Assembly: GCF_009749465.1 (NCBI RefSeq)
Contig: NZ_WBIS01000006.1
Location: 1-64,000, forward strand
Length of the DNA stretch: 64,000 nt
Origin: Agromyces terreus
GTDB lineage: Bacteria; Actinomycetota; Actinomycetes; Actinomycetales; Microbacteriaceae
Direction: 5' to 3'
The first letter of the stretch is position 1. Every line of letters starts with the position of its first letter. This document shows, piece by piece, positions 11,114 to 19,449 of the stretch. A program made the position numbers and the translations under genes. The notes beneath the pieces are model-generated. The model did not search any database. It saw nothing but the letters and a program-made list of their open reading frames with translations, and was not told where the DNA came from.

Positions 11114-12787
11114 TCAGCGCGGGGCGACCACCGAGTCCGCCGGCGCCGCGGGCCGCGGCACCGAGTCGAGGAGCAGCCGGGTGTACGGATGCCGCGGCGC
11201 GTCGAGGAGTTCGGCCGTGGCACCCCGCTCGACGACCTCGCCGCGTCGCATGACGAGCGTCTGCTCGCACACCCGCCGCACGACCGCGAGATCGTGGCTG
11301 ATGAAGAGCAGCGTCAGCCCGCGTTCGCGCCGGAGCCCGGCGACGAGGTCGAGCACCTGCGCCTGCACCGAGACGTCGAGCGCGCTCGTCGCCTCGTCCA
11401 TGACGAGCACCTCGGGCTCGATCGCGAGGGCACGTGCGATCGCCACGCGCTGTCGCTGTCCGCCCGACAGGGTGCGCGGTCGGGCGGCGGCGTGCTCCGC
11501 CGTGAGGCCGACGCGCTCGAGCAGTTCGACCGCCCGGTTGCGCGCCGCTGCGCGCGGCATCCGGGTGTGCAGTCGCAGGGCCTCCTCGATCGACCGGCCG
11601 GCCGTGACGCGGGGGTCGAGCGAGAGGTACGGGTCCTGGAACACCATCTGCACGCTGCGGGCGCGCTCGAGCCGCTCGGCTCGGCCGCGTGGGCCCGCCG
11701 CGCGGTCGCGCCCGCCGATCGACAGGGTGCCGCCGTCGCTCGGCTCGAGGCCGACGATCATGCGGGCGAGCGTCGACTTGCCGGATCCGGACTCCCCCAC
11801 CACGGCGAGCGCGCCGCCGCGCTCCAGCTCGAAGGAGGCGTCGGCGACCGCGATGACGGGCGGCCTCCCCCGCGGACGGTAGGTCTTCGACAGGCCCGTC
11901 ACCGACAGTGCGGGGGCGGGTGCGGCCGACGGCGCATCCGACGATCCGGGGCCCGAGCCGGCCGGAGCGGAGGCGGTGGGCGCTTCGGGAGGCTCGGCGG
12001 AGGCAGCCGGGCCGGCGGCGAGCGTCGGCGTCGCCGCGACCAGGCGGCGGGTGTAGTCGGCCTCGGGGGCGACGAGCACGCGCATCGCGGACCCCTCCTC
12101 CTCGACGCGGCCGGCGCGCATCACCACGAGGCGGTCGCAGACGGATGCCGCGAGTGCGAGGTCGTGCGTGATGAGCAGCATGCCCATGCCCCGCCCCTCT
12201 CGCTGCTCGACGAGCACGCGCATGATCTCGGCCTGCGTCGTGACATCCAACGCCGTCGTCGGCTCGTCGCACACGAGCAGCTTCGGCGCACTCGTGAGCG
12301 CGCCCGCGATCATGACCCGCTGCAGCATGCCGCCGGAGAACTCGTGCGGGTACTGGGTCAGATGATCGGCCGGGCGAGGCAGCCGCACGGCGGCGAGCAG
12401 GTCGAGCGCGCGCGCCTCGGCGTCGGCGGCCGGAAGCCCGTCGCAGAGCCGGAGCGTCTCGGTCAGGTGGTCGCCGAGGGTGCGCATCGGGTTGATGCCG
12501 GCGCGCGGATCCTGGAAGATCATGGCCGCCGAGTGCCGGCGCAGGGCGCGCACCTCGCGCGCGGCCGCGCCGAGCACCTCGTGCCCGTCGAGCATCACGC
12601 TGCCGTCGAGCCGCGAACCGGTCGGCGTGAGGCCGAGCACCGCGCGAGCGGTCAGCGACTTGCCCGAGCCGGACTCGCCGACGAGGCCGACGGTCTCGCC
12701 CTCGGCGACCCCGAGCGAGATGCCGTGCAGCAGCCTGCGGCCGTCGGCGAGGTCGATTGTCAGGTTGCGGATGTCGAGCAGGCTCAT
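11114..12787 (-). CDS. Peptide/nickel-type ABC transporter, fused double ATPase (DppD-DppF)
   Basis: 557 aa with two complete ABC ATPase halves. Half one has Walker A GESGSGKS at 37-44 and the signature SGGMLQR at about 151-157; half two has Walker A at 331-338 and the signature SGGQRQR. They are joined by an Ala/Pro/Ser-rich linker at about residues 258-292. In many systems these are two proteins, so this is a fusion. It energises uptake through the two permeases just upstream. The ATG at 12787 overlaps the permease stop (ATGA). The substrate is unknown. Confidence 0.9.
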   Translation of the reverse strand: MSLLDIRNLTIDLADGRRLLHGISLGVAEGETVGLVGESGSGKSLTARAVLGLTPTGSRLDGSVMLDGHEVLGAAAREVRALRRHSAAMIFQDPRAGINPMRTLGDHLTETLRLCDGLPAADAEARALDLLAAVRLPRPADHLTQYPHEFSGGMLQRVMIAGALTSAPKLLVCDEPTTALDVTTQAEIMRVLVEQREGRGMGMLLITHDLALAASVCDRLVVMRAGRVEEEGSAMRVLVAPEADYTRRLVAATPTLAAGPAASAEPPEAPTASAPAGSGPGSSDAPSAAPAPALSVTGLSKTYRPRGRPPVIAVADASFELERGGALAVVGESGSGKSTLARMIVGLEPSDGGTLSIGGRDRAAGPRGRAERLERARSVQMVFQDPYLSLDPRVTAGRSIEEALRLHTRMPRAAARNRAVELLERVGLTAEHAAARPRTLSGGQRQRVAIARALAIEPEVLVMDEATSALDVSVQAQVLDLVAGLRRERGLTLLFISHDLAVVRRVCEQTLVMRRGEVVERGATAELLDAPRHPYTRLLLDSVPRPAAPADSVVAPR

Positions 12788-13647
12788 GCCGGCGCACCTC
12801 CTCCGATGCGGTCGGAGAGCTCTTCTCCGATGATGTTGACGGCCACGACCGCGATCACCACGGCGACCGCGGGCACGATGGCCGGCAGGAAATGCCCGCC
12901 GACGATGCCGGCCTGGGCCTCGTTGATCATGGCGCCCCAGTCCGGCGTCGGGGGCTGCACGCCGAGACCGAGGAACGACAGGCCGGCGAGCTCGGCGAGC
13001 ACGTAGCCGAAGTTGAGGGTCGACTGGGCGCCGACGATCGGGGTGACGTTGGGGAGCACGCTGCGGAACGCGATGAACGCTCCGCCGAATCCCGCCACCC
13101 GGTAGGCGGCGACGTACGGGCGGGTGCGCTCGGCCTTCACGAGCGAGCGCGTCAGCCTGGCGACGAACGGCGCGTAGGCGATGCTCATGGCGATCACCGG
13201 GGCGACGAGGCCCTTGCCGAAGAGGGCGACGGCCATGATGGCCAGCAGCAGCGACGGAAACGCGAAGAGCACGTCGAACACCCGGCCGAGGGCGGCGTCG
13301 ATCCAGCCGCCGCGCCAGCCCGCCAGGAGGCCGAGCAGCATGCCGACGGCCGTCGAGCCGATGACCACGAGCAACGGGCCGAGCAGCGCGGTGCGGGCGC
13401 CGTAGAGGAGCCTGCTCAGGAGATCGCGGCCGAGGCCGTCGGTGCCGAGCCAGTGCGCGGGGCTCGGGGGTGCGTTGACCGCGAGGAAGTCGGGGGCGTC
13501 GGGCGGGTACGGGGCGATGGCGGGCGCGAACACGGCCCCGAGCGTCATCGCGGCGAGCACGAGGACCGCGACCGTGAAGGTCGGCCGGCCGATGAACGAT
13601 GCGCGGGGCGCGCGGAGCACGCGCATCGCGAGGGTCGGGGTGGTCAT
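12784..13647 (-). CDS. ABC transporter permease (DppC-type)
   Basis: 287 aa, with an N-terminal membrane segment after a short cytoplasmic tail and the binding-protein-dependent transport domain in the C-terminal two thirds. The HWLGTDGLGRDLLSRLLYGAR stretch near residue 65 is typical of DppC/OppC, and the EAA-loop region precedes GLSFLGLGVQPPTPDWG, another DppC signature. It overlaps its upstream partner permease by 4 bases. Works with the DppB-type permease to form the channel. Confidence 0.92.
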   Translation of the reverse strand: MTTPTLAMRVLRAPRASFIGRPTFTVAVLVLAAMTLGAVFAPAIAPYPPDAPDFLAVNAPPSPAHWLGTDGLGRDLLSRLLYGARTALLGPLLVVIGSTAVGMLLGLLAGWRGGWIDAALGRVFDVLFAFPSLLLAIMAVALFGKGLVAPVIAMSIAYAPFVARLTRSLVKAERTRPYVAAYRVAGFGGAFIAFRSVLPNVTPIVGAQSTLNFGYVLAELAGLSFLGLGVQPPTPDWGAMINEAQAGIVGGHFLPAIVPAVAVVIAVVAVNIIGEELSDRIGGGAPA

Positions 13648-14651
13648 CTGGCACCAGCTCCTGCGGCGGATCGGGGGTCGATCACGGGTTCGAGGACGTC
13701 GACGACCGCGTTCACCACGACGAAGGCGGTGACGACGAACATCACGATGGCCTGCACGACCGGGAAGTCGAGCCGGTCGACCGACTGCACGAGCAACGAC
13801 CCGATGCCCGAGAGACCGAACGCGGCCTCGACGATCGTGCTGGCCACGATGAGTCCGGCGACGAGCACGCCGCTGACCGTGAGGATCGGGCCGAGCGCGT
13901 TGCGGAACACGTGCCGGCGGATCACGGTGCCGCGCTTCAGCCCGCGGCTCGTGGCGACCTCGACGTGCTCACGGCCGAGCTGCTCGACCATCGAGGAGCG
14001 CGTGACCTTGCCGACGAGCACGACGAACACGATCGCGAGCGCGATCGACGGCAGCACCAGGTGGTACACCATGTCGCCGAACCCGTCCCCGGAACCGAAG
14101 GTCGGGAACCAGCCCAGTTGCACCGCGAACACCGAGATGAGCACGATCGAGCCGACGAACGAGGGGATCGCCGAGAGCACGGTGAGCCCGATCAGCGTGA
14201 CCCGATCGAGCGCCTTCCCCCTGTTGAGCGCCGCGACGATGCCGGCGCCGACCCCGACGACCGCGATGCCGATCCCGGCCATGACGACGAGCATGAGCGT
14301 GACCGGCAGCCGGTCGCCGATGACGGTCGCGACATCCTGCCGGAACTGCAGCGACCGGCCGAAATCGCCGTGCAAGGCGCCGACGACCCAGTCGAGGTAC
14401 TGCTGCCACGGCGGCAGATCGAGCCCGTACTGCGCGGTCACCTGGGCAACGGCCTCGGCACTGGGCTTCCGGCCGCGCAGGAGGAAGCTCACCGGATCGC
14501 CTGGCACGAGGAACCGGGAGAAGAACACGAGCAGGGACGCCAGGAACAGGGTGAGCGCGAGACCGCCGAGCTTGCCGGCCACCCTGCGCAACCCGGCGCC
14601 GGTGAATCGGCCGTGCGCGCCGGAGCCCGCGGCCGCCTGCGCGGCGGCCAC
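13644..14651 (-). CDS. ABC transporter permease (DppB-type)
   Basis: About 335 aa from GTG 14651; the family is usually 310-340 aa. It opens with a hydrophobic segment (GLALTLFLASLLVFF), then FLVPGDPVSFLLRG, the typical DppB periplasmic entry, and ends with further membrane helices. The start is uncertain: the frame stays open upstream but overlaps the binding-protein gene. GTG at 14651 lies just after that gene's TAG stop; a TTG at 14675 is an alternative. Neither has an obvious ribosome site, so coupling is likely. Confidence 0.85.
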   Translation of the reverse strand: MAAAQAAAGSGAHGRFTGAGLRRVAGKLGGLALTLFLASLLVFFSRFLVPGDPVSFLLRGRKPSAEAVAQVTAQYGLDLPPWQQYLDWVVGALHGDFGRSLQFRQDVATVIGDRLPVTLMLVVMAGIGIAVVGVGAGIVAALNRGKALDRVTLIGLTVLSAIPSFVGSIVLISVFAVQLGWFPTFGSGDGFGDMVYHLVLPSIALAIVFVVLVGKVTRSSMVEQLGREHVEVATSRGLKRGTVIRRHVFRNALGPILTVSGVLVAGLIVASTIVEAAFGLSGIGSLLVQSVDRLDFPVVQAIVMFVVTAFVVVNAVVDVLEPVIDPRSAAGAGAR

Positions 14652-14661
14652 GGCGGTGCGG

Positions 14662-16308
14662 CTATCGAGCGCCAATGGTCGCAGCCCACGGGAAGTAGAG
14701 GAAGGCGATCGACGGTGCGACACCGGTGATGCGCTCGCCCTGGTAGACGGTCGTGGGGCTCGAGGAGAGCGGCAGCCAGGGCAGCTCCTCGTTCGCGATG
14801 TGCTGGAGCCGGTCGGCCAGCTTCGCACGGGCCTCGGGGTCCGCGGTGCCGACCGCCTCGGTCGCGATGTCGTCGAACTCGGCGTCGCTCCATCCGCCGT
14901 AATTGCTGAACTCCCCCGTGCGGAGCACCGCGAACATCTCGAGCGGGTCGGGGCTGGAGAGGTACCACGTCGTGAAGAAGAGGTCGACGCCCTCGCGCGC
15001 GCTCGGGTCGGAGAACAGCGCAGTGTACGCGCTCGGCGTCACGGTCTCGATCTCGGCCTCGAGGCCGATCGATTTCGCCGCGGCGACGGTGGCCTGGGAC
15101 ACCACGGTGAACTCGTTCGTGATCGGCGCCGTGGCGATGACGATCTTCTGCCCGGTCGCACCGGCCTCCTCGATGAGGCGCTTCGCGGCCTCGACATCGT
15201 GCGGATACTCCTCGAGCCCGCTGAACGCGTCTTCACGGGTGGCGTCGGATGCCCCGCCCCAGACGGACGGCGTCGTCAGCGCGTTCGACACCTCGCCGTA
15301 GCCTCCGGCGCCGGCCGAGAGGATGCCCTCGCGGTCGAGCGCCATGAGCAGCGCCCTGCGCACGCGCACGTCGCCGAGCGGGCCCTCGAGGTTCGAGACG
15401 ACGAGGTCGTTGACCGCCGTGGTGAGCCCGAACGACACCTCGCCGCCGGTGGCCTGCAGTTGCGGGATGCCGTCGACCGGCAGCATCCAACCGCCGTCGA
15501 CGTCGCCCGACGTCATCGCGTTGATGCGGGCCGTCGGGTCGCCGAGGAAGACGAACCGCACCTCGCCGGCCTTCGCCTGGAGGGACGGATCCCAGTAGTC
15601 GTCGAAGCGGGTCAGCGTGATGGACTCCCCCGACGTCCAGTCGCTGAGCTCGAACGGCCCGGTGCAGTCGACCAGCCCGGTCGAGTTGCCGTAGTCGGCG
15701 CCGGCCGCGGCGAGCGCCGCCGCCGACTCGATCACGCCGGCCGCACCGCCGAGGCCCTGGTTGAACTGGCTGTCGGGCACCGCGGTCGTGACGGTCACCT
15801 CGAGGTCGCCCGTCTGCTCGATCGACGTGACGTTCTGGTACACCGAGTACCAGAACGAGCCGACGGCCGGGTCGAGGTGGCGCTGCATCGAGGCGACGAC
15901 GTCGGCCGCGGTGAGCGGCGCGCCGTCGTGGAAGGTCACTCCGGGGCGGATCTCATAGACCCACGTGGTCGGCGTCGGGTTGGCGAAGGACTCCGCGAGC
16001 CCGGGCGACAGCGAGTAGTCGGGGTTCAGCCGCAGCAACGACTCGCACACGTTCGACAGGATCTGGTTGTCGGCGTAGTCGAACGCGTAGGCGTAGTCGA
16101 GCGAGTACGGCTCGGCGTAGGTCGCCCAGGTGAACGAGTCGATGTCGCCCGAGGGCTCGGTCGTCTGGCTCGTGAGCTCGAACTCGGGGGCAGTGCCCGA
16201 CGTCTCGGGGGCGGCCGTGCACGCGGTCAGCACGAGCGCGCCGGCGGCGAGCGCTGCCGGGAGCAGGGCCCCGCGGCGTCGGCCGCGGCGGGAACGGATG
16301 TCGGTCAT
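14662..16308 (-). CDS. Extracellular solute-binding lipoprotein (family 5)
   Basis: 548 aa. An Arg-rich N-terminus, hydrophobic stretch and lipobox LTAC with the acylated Cys at residue 30 mark a lipoprotein anchored outside the membrane. The mature part matches the bacterial extracellular solute-binding protein family 5 used for peptides, nickel or opines: TWVYEIRPGVTFHDGAPLTAADVV is the family's signature region. It is cotranscribed with the amidohydrolase upstream and the permeases downstream. The ligand is not deducible. Confidence 0.92.
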   Translation of the reverse strand: MTDIRSRRGRRRGALLPAALAAGALVLTACTAAPETSGTAPEFELTSQTTEPSGDIDSFTWATYAEPYSLDYAYAFDYADNQILSNVCESLLRLNPDYSLSPGLAESFANPTPTTWVYEIRPGVTFHDGAPLTAADVVASMQRHLDPAVGSFWYSVYQNVTSIEQTGDLEVTVTTAVPDSQFNQGLGGAAGVIESAAALAAAGADYGNSTGLVDCTGPFELSDWTSGESITLTRFDDYWDPSLQAKAGEVRFVFLGDPTARINAMTSGDVDGGWMLPVDGIPQLQATGGEVSFGLTTAVNDLVVSNLEGPLGDVRVRRALLMALDREGILSAGAGGYGEVSNALTTPSVWGGASDATREDAFSGLEEYPHDVEAAKRLIEEAGATGQKIVIATAPITNEFTVVSQATVAAAKSIGLEAEIETVTPSAYTALFSDPSAREGVDLFFTTWYLSSPDPLEMFAVLRTGEFSNYGGWSDAEFDDIATEAVGTADPEARAKLADRLQHIANEELPWLPLSSSPTTVYQGERITGVAPSIAFLYFPWAATIGAR

Positions 16309-16320
16309 GGGCGGGTCTCC

Positions 16321-18078
16321 TCAGGATGCGGTGGCGGCGGCCGGTTCGGCCGATTCGGACGGATGGTCTCGGGGCGTTCGCCGCTCGGCGTCGGACGTTT
16401 CGGCGACACGGACCTCGCCGCCGCGCACGTACACGGGCTCGCCCTCGATCCAGGTCGAGGCGACGGCGGCGGTGTGGATCGCCGCGGCCGGCAGGTCGAA
16501 CGGATTCGGTTCGACGACGACGAGGTTCGCGAGGTAGCCCTCGCGGACGTGGCCGGTGTCGTGGTCGCGGTGATTCACCCACGCGCTGCCCGAGGTGTAG
16601 GCGGCGAAGGCGGTCTCGAGGTCGAGTCGCTGGTGGACACCGCCGAGCGGTTCGGTGCCGGCATCGGCGTCCGGGGCGATGCGCGTCACGGCGATGTGGA
16701 TCGCGGCGAGCGGGTCGGCCGACGAGACCGGCCAGTCGCTGCCCGCCGCGAGCCGGGCGCCGCCGCGCACGAGGTCGCCGAACGGATACTGCCTGGCCTC
16801 GGCACCATCCTCGAGGAACGGAAGGGTGAGCTCGTCGAGCTGCGCCTCATGGGCCGCCCAGAGCGCCTGCAGGTTGGCCGCGGCGTCGAGCGGGGCGAAG
16901 CGCGCGGCATCCGACTCGGCGACGATCTGCAGGTGCGCGAGATGGTGCCGGCCGTCGGTCGGACCGTTCGCCGCGCGCGCCGCCTCGACGGCGTCGAGGG
17001 CCTCGCGGACGGCGCGGTCGCCGAGGGCGTGGAAGTGCACCTGCATGCCCGCGGCGTCGAGGGCGGCGACCGCCTGCCGCAGCACATCGGGGTCGAGGAA
17101 GGAGAGCCCGCGATTGCCGGTGGCGTGCCCGTGGGCGTCACGGTACGGGGCGAGCATCGCGGCCGTCTGGTTCTCGGCCACGCCGTCGACCATGATCTTC
17201 GCGGTGCCGAGCGAGAGGCGACGGGGGTCGACGACGGCCGCGACCGCGTCGCGGCGGCGCAGCATGGCGTCGACCTGCTCGAGTCCGGCGGAGCGTTCCC
17301 ACCACTGCGCGCCGACGACGTGCCCCCGGAGCGTGCCCTCCTCCACCGCCCGCAGGTACGCCGCGGTCGGGTCGGGCGTGGCCGCCGACTCCACAGCGAC
17401 CATCGCGTCCTGCCAGCCCGTCACGCCGAGCGAGAGCAGCAGCTCCTGCGCACGCAGCAGGCCGCGGTACTTCAGGTCGTCGTCGATCTCGGGCCGCACG
17501 CCCGCGAACAGGTCGCCGGCCCCCTCGTGGAACGTGCCCGCCGGGCGCCCGTCGTGCTCGCGCTCGATGCGCCCATCGGACGGGTCGGGCGTGTCCGCGT
17601 CGATCCCCGCGAGCCGGATCGCCGCGGAATTCGCCCACGTGCTGTGGTGGTCGCGGCTCATGAGCAGCACCGGACGGTCGGGCACGACCGCGTCGAGCAG
17701 GCCCCGCACGGGCGACCCTCCCGGGAAGTCGTGCATCGACCAGCCCCCGCCGAGCACCCAGGGCTCGTCGGGGTGCTCCAGCGCGTACGCGAGGACTCTC
17801 GCGACCGCGTCGGCGGCATCCGTCGCACCGGTGAGGTCGCACTGGAGCAGTTCGACGCCGCCGCCGACGGGGTGGATGTGAGCGTCCTGGAACCCAGGGG
17901 CGAGCAGTGCGCCGGCGAGGTCGATCACTCGGGTGTCCGCTCCGACGAGGCTCGCGGCCCGCGACTCGGGGACGAGCGCGACGATGCGGCCGTCGCGCAC
18001 GCCGACGGCGTGACCGTGCACTGGCGAACCGGTGCCGGTGAAGACCGGGCCGCCGGTGAAGAGGATGTCGACCGTCAC
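16321..18078 (-). CDS. Amidohydrolase family 3 (YtcJ-like)
   Basis: 585 aa. Metal-dependent hydrolase of the amidohydrolase superfamily: the HxH metal motif is in FQDAHIHPVGG near residue 63, and the later HFHALGDRAV and the C-terminal SDWPVSS segment match the YtcJ-like family 3. The start is GTG 18078, with CGGAGG just upstream; the longer frame runs through the operator and promoter. It is the first gene of an operon with a peptide-type transporter, so the likely role is cleaving an imported amide or N-acyl compound. It has no obvious signal peptide. Substrate unknown. Confidence 0.88.
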   Translation of the reverse strand: MTVDILFTGGPVFTGTGSPVHGHAVGVRDGRIVALVPESRAASLVGADTRVIDLAGALLAPGFQDAHIHPVGGGVELLQCDLTGATDAADAVARVLAYALEHPDEPWVLGGGWSMHDFPGGSPVRGLLDAVVPDRPVLLMSRDHHSTWANSAAIRLAGIDADTPDPSDGRIEREHDGRPAGTFHEGAGDLFAGVRPEIDDDLKYRGLLRAQELLLSLGVTGWQDAMVAVESAATPDPTAAYLRAVEEGTLRGHVVGAQWWERSAGLEQVDAMLRRRDAVAAVVDPRRLSLGTAKIMVDGVAENQTAAMLAPYRDAHGHATGNRGLSFLDPDVLRQAVAALDAAGMQVHFHALGDRAVREALDAVEAARAANGPTDGRHHLAHLQIVAESDAARFAPLDAAANLQALWAAHEAQLDELTLPFLEDGAEARQYPFGDLVRGGARLAAGSDWPVSSADPLAAIHIAVTRIAPDADAGTEPLGGVHQRLDLETAFAAYTSGSAWVNHRDHDTGHVREGYLANLVVVEPNPFDLPAAAIHTAAVASTWIEGEPVYVRGGEVRVAETSDAERRTPRDHPSESAEPAAATAS

Positions 18079-18110
18079 AGCCGCCTCCGTTCTGAATCGA
18101 TGTGGAGGCG

Positions 18111-18140
18111 ACAGTACGTCGGTTCGAACAGTGCTGTCAA
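18111..18140 (-). promoter_or_regulatory. Promoter of the amidohydrolase-transporter operon
   Basis: Consensus -35 TTGACA on the minus strand (18135-18140) lies inside the palindromic operator; 18 bases further is TACTGT (18111-18116). The transcript leads into the GTG at 18078 about 30 bases later. A mirror-image promoter serves the TetR gene. Confidence 0.65.
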
Positions 18141-18157
18141 CACTGTTGACAGCACTG
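18129..18157. promoter_or_regulatory. 29-bp palindromic operator shared by the divergent tetR and amidohydrolase promoters
   Basis: Arms of 13 bases, CAGTGCTGTCAAC and GTTGACAGCACTG, flank the centre ACT. Both -35 elements (TTGACA) fall inside the arms, so a bound dimer would cover both promoters. This is the classic architecture for a TetR repressor that regulates itself and the neighbour operon. Confidence 0.8.
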
Positions 18158-18176
18158 TTGTCCAAGTTGTTATCAT
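18146..18176 (+). promoter_or_regulatory. Promoter of the tetR gene
   Basis: -35 TTGACA (18146-18151) and -10 TTATCA/TATCAT (18170-18176), 18-19 bases apart, lead into the ATG at 18263 with a leader of about 80 bases. Confidence 0.55.
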
Positions 18177-18262
18177 CGAGGCGACGGCACTCCGGCCATC
18201 GCGCGTCCCCCAGCCTCGTCGCGTGGCAGGATGGTGCCACCACGAGCAAGGGAGAGCGCACG

Positions 18263-18964
18263 ATGACGACCGCCACCGGACGCTCCGCGAAGCCCCGCGA
18301 CGGCGGCAAGGTGCGCCTGGACCGCGAGACGATCGTGGCCGCCGGCCTCGAGCTCGCCGCGGCATCCGGCACCACCGCGCTCTCGGTGCGCGACCTCGGA
18401 GCCCGCCTCGGCACCGACCCGACCGCGATCTACCGGCACTTCCGCAACAAGGAGCAGCTCATGCAGGCGCTCCTCGACGAGCTCAACGTCCAGGCCGTCG
18501 CCGCCGTCACCGCCGAACCCGCCGACTGGCGCGCACGCCTGCGACAGCTCGCGAGCGCCACGCTCAGCGGATTCACCGCGCACCCCGCGATCGCGGTCGA
18601 GGCCGTCGTGCTCACCACGCACGGGCCCGGCGAGCTCGATGCCGTCGAGCTCATGCTCGACGCCTTCTCACGCGCGGGCCTCTCCGACGACGACGTCGTG
18701 CATCATTACGCGCTCCTCGCCGGCCACACCCTCTCGACCGCGGCGGGCATCGCCCGCAGCCGAAGCGCCCGGCCCGCCCCCGTCGACGGCACGAGCCCCT
18801 GGTTCGACGGCCCCATCCTGGCCGACCCGCGAACTCACCCGCGCATCGCCGCACTCGGCGTGCAGATCACCGAACTCGACGACCGCGACCTGTTCATGCT
18901 CGGCGTCGAGTCGATCATCCAGTCGGCGGAACGCACGGCGACCGCCCCGACCGATCGCCCCTGA
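18263..18964 (+). CDS. TetR-family transcriptional regulator
   Basis: 233 aa. The N-terminal helix-turn-helix spans about residues 24-68 (ETIVAAGLELAAASG through DPTAIYRHFRNKEQLMQALLDEL), the hallmark of TetR repressors; the rest is a ligand-binding helical domain of the TetR_C type. The ATG at 18263 is preceded by AAGGGAGAG. It is divergent from the amidohydrolase operon and shares a 29-bp palindrome with it, so it probably represses that operon and itself until a ligand, likely the transported substrate or its product, is present. Confidence 0.93.
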   Translation: MTTATGRSAKPRDGGKVRLDRETIVAAGLELAAASGTTALSVRDLGARLGTDPTAIYRHFRNKEQLMQALLDELNVQAVAAVTAEPADWRARLRQLASATLSGFTAHPAIAVEAVVLTTHGPGELDAVELMLDAFSRAGLSDDDVVHHYALLAGHTLSTAAGIARSRSARPAPVDGTSPWFDGPILADPRTHPRIAALGVQITELDDRDLFMLGVESIIQSAERTATAPTDRP

Positions 18965-18985
18965 GCGCGACCGGATGCCGCGGAC

Positions 18986-19390
18986 TCAGCCCCGCGCGTG
19001 GATCCAGGAACGGTCGATCAACGACGCGAGCACATCGAGGTCGACCGTCGACAGGCGGCCGACCCACAGGCATTCGGCACCCAGCTTGACCTTGCCGAGA
19101 CGCTCGACCAGCGCCTCGCCGCCCGGGATCTGCAGCCCGTAGAGCGCCACGTTCGCCTTGCGCGGCGAGAACCCCAGGATGGGCCAATCGCCCTCGCGCC
19201 CCGATGCGTAGCGGTACCGCCGCACCCCGTAGCCGACGATCGACGGGCCCCACATGACCGCGTCGGTATCGGTCACGCGATCGAAGAGCTCCCGCAGGAT
19301 GAGGCCGTCTTCGCGCCGACCGGCCGGCTCGACGGCATCGAGGAAGTCGGCGACGGATGCCCCGGTCGGAACGGTCTTCGGTTCGGCCAT
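18986..19390 (-). CDS. DUF1801 domain protein
   Basis: 134 aa. The whole sequence fits the DUF1801 (YdhG-like) fold: VADFLDAVEP near the start, DAVMWGPSIVGYGVRRY in the middle, then WPILGFSPRKANVALYGL. Such small cytoplasmic proteins have no proven biochemical function. TACCCT lies 5 bases before the ATG at 19390, so the message may be leaderless. It stands between the convergent TetR gene and pheT. Confidence 0.85.
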   Translation of the reverse strand: MAEPKTVPTGASVADFLDAVEPAGRREDGLILRELFDRVTDTDAVMWGPSIVGYGVRRYRYASGREGDWPILGFSPRKANVALYGLQIPGGEALVERLGKVKLGAECLWVGRLSTVDLDVLASLIDRSWIHARG

Positions 19391-19449
19391 GGTTCAGGGT
19401 ATCGCCGGGCCGCGGCATCCGACAGCCCCGACCCGGCGCCCCCGGCGTC

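Noticed and set aside
16321-18414. Amidohydrolase start far upstream at 18414
   Set aside because: The extra region crosses the operator, both promoters and the divergent tetR start; the GTG at 18078 has a good ribosome site.
12757-19089. Very long plus-strand open frame opposite the transporter operon
   Set aside because: It is antisense to recognisable genes and is a product of high GC and codon bias; its sequence is Arg/His/Glu-rich and matches no family.
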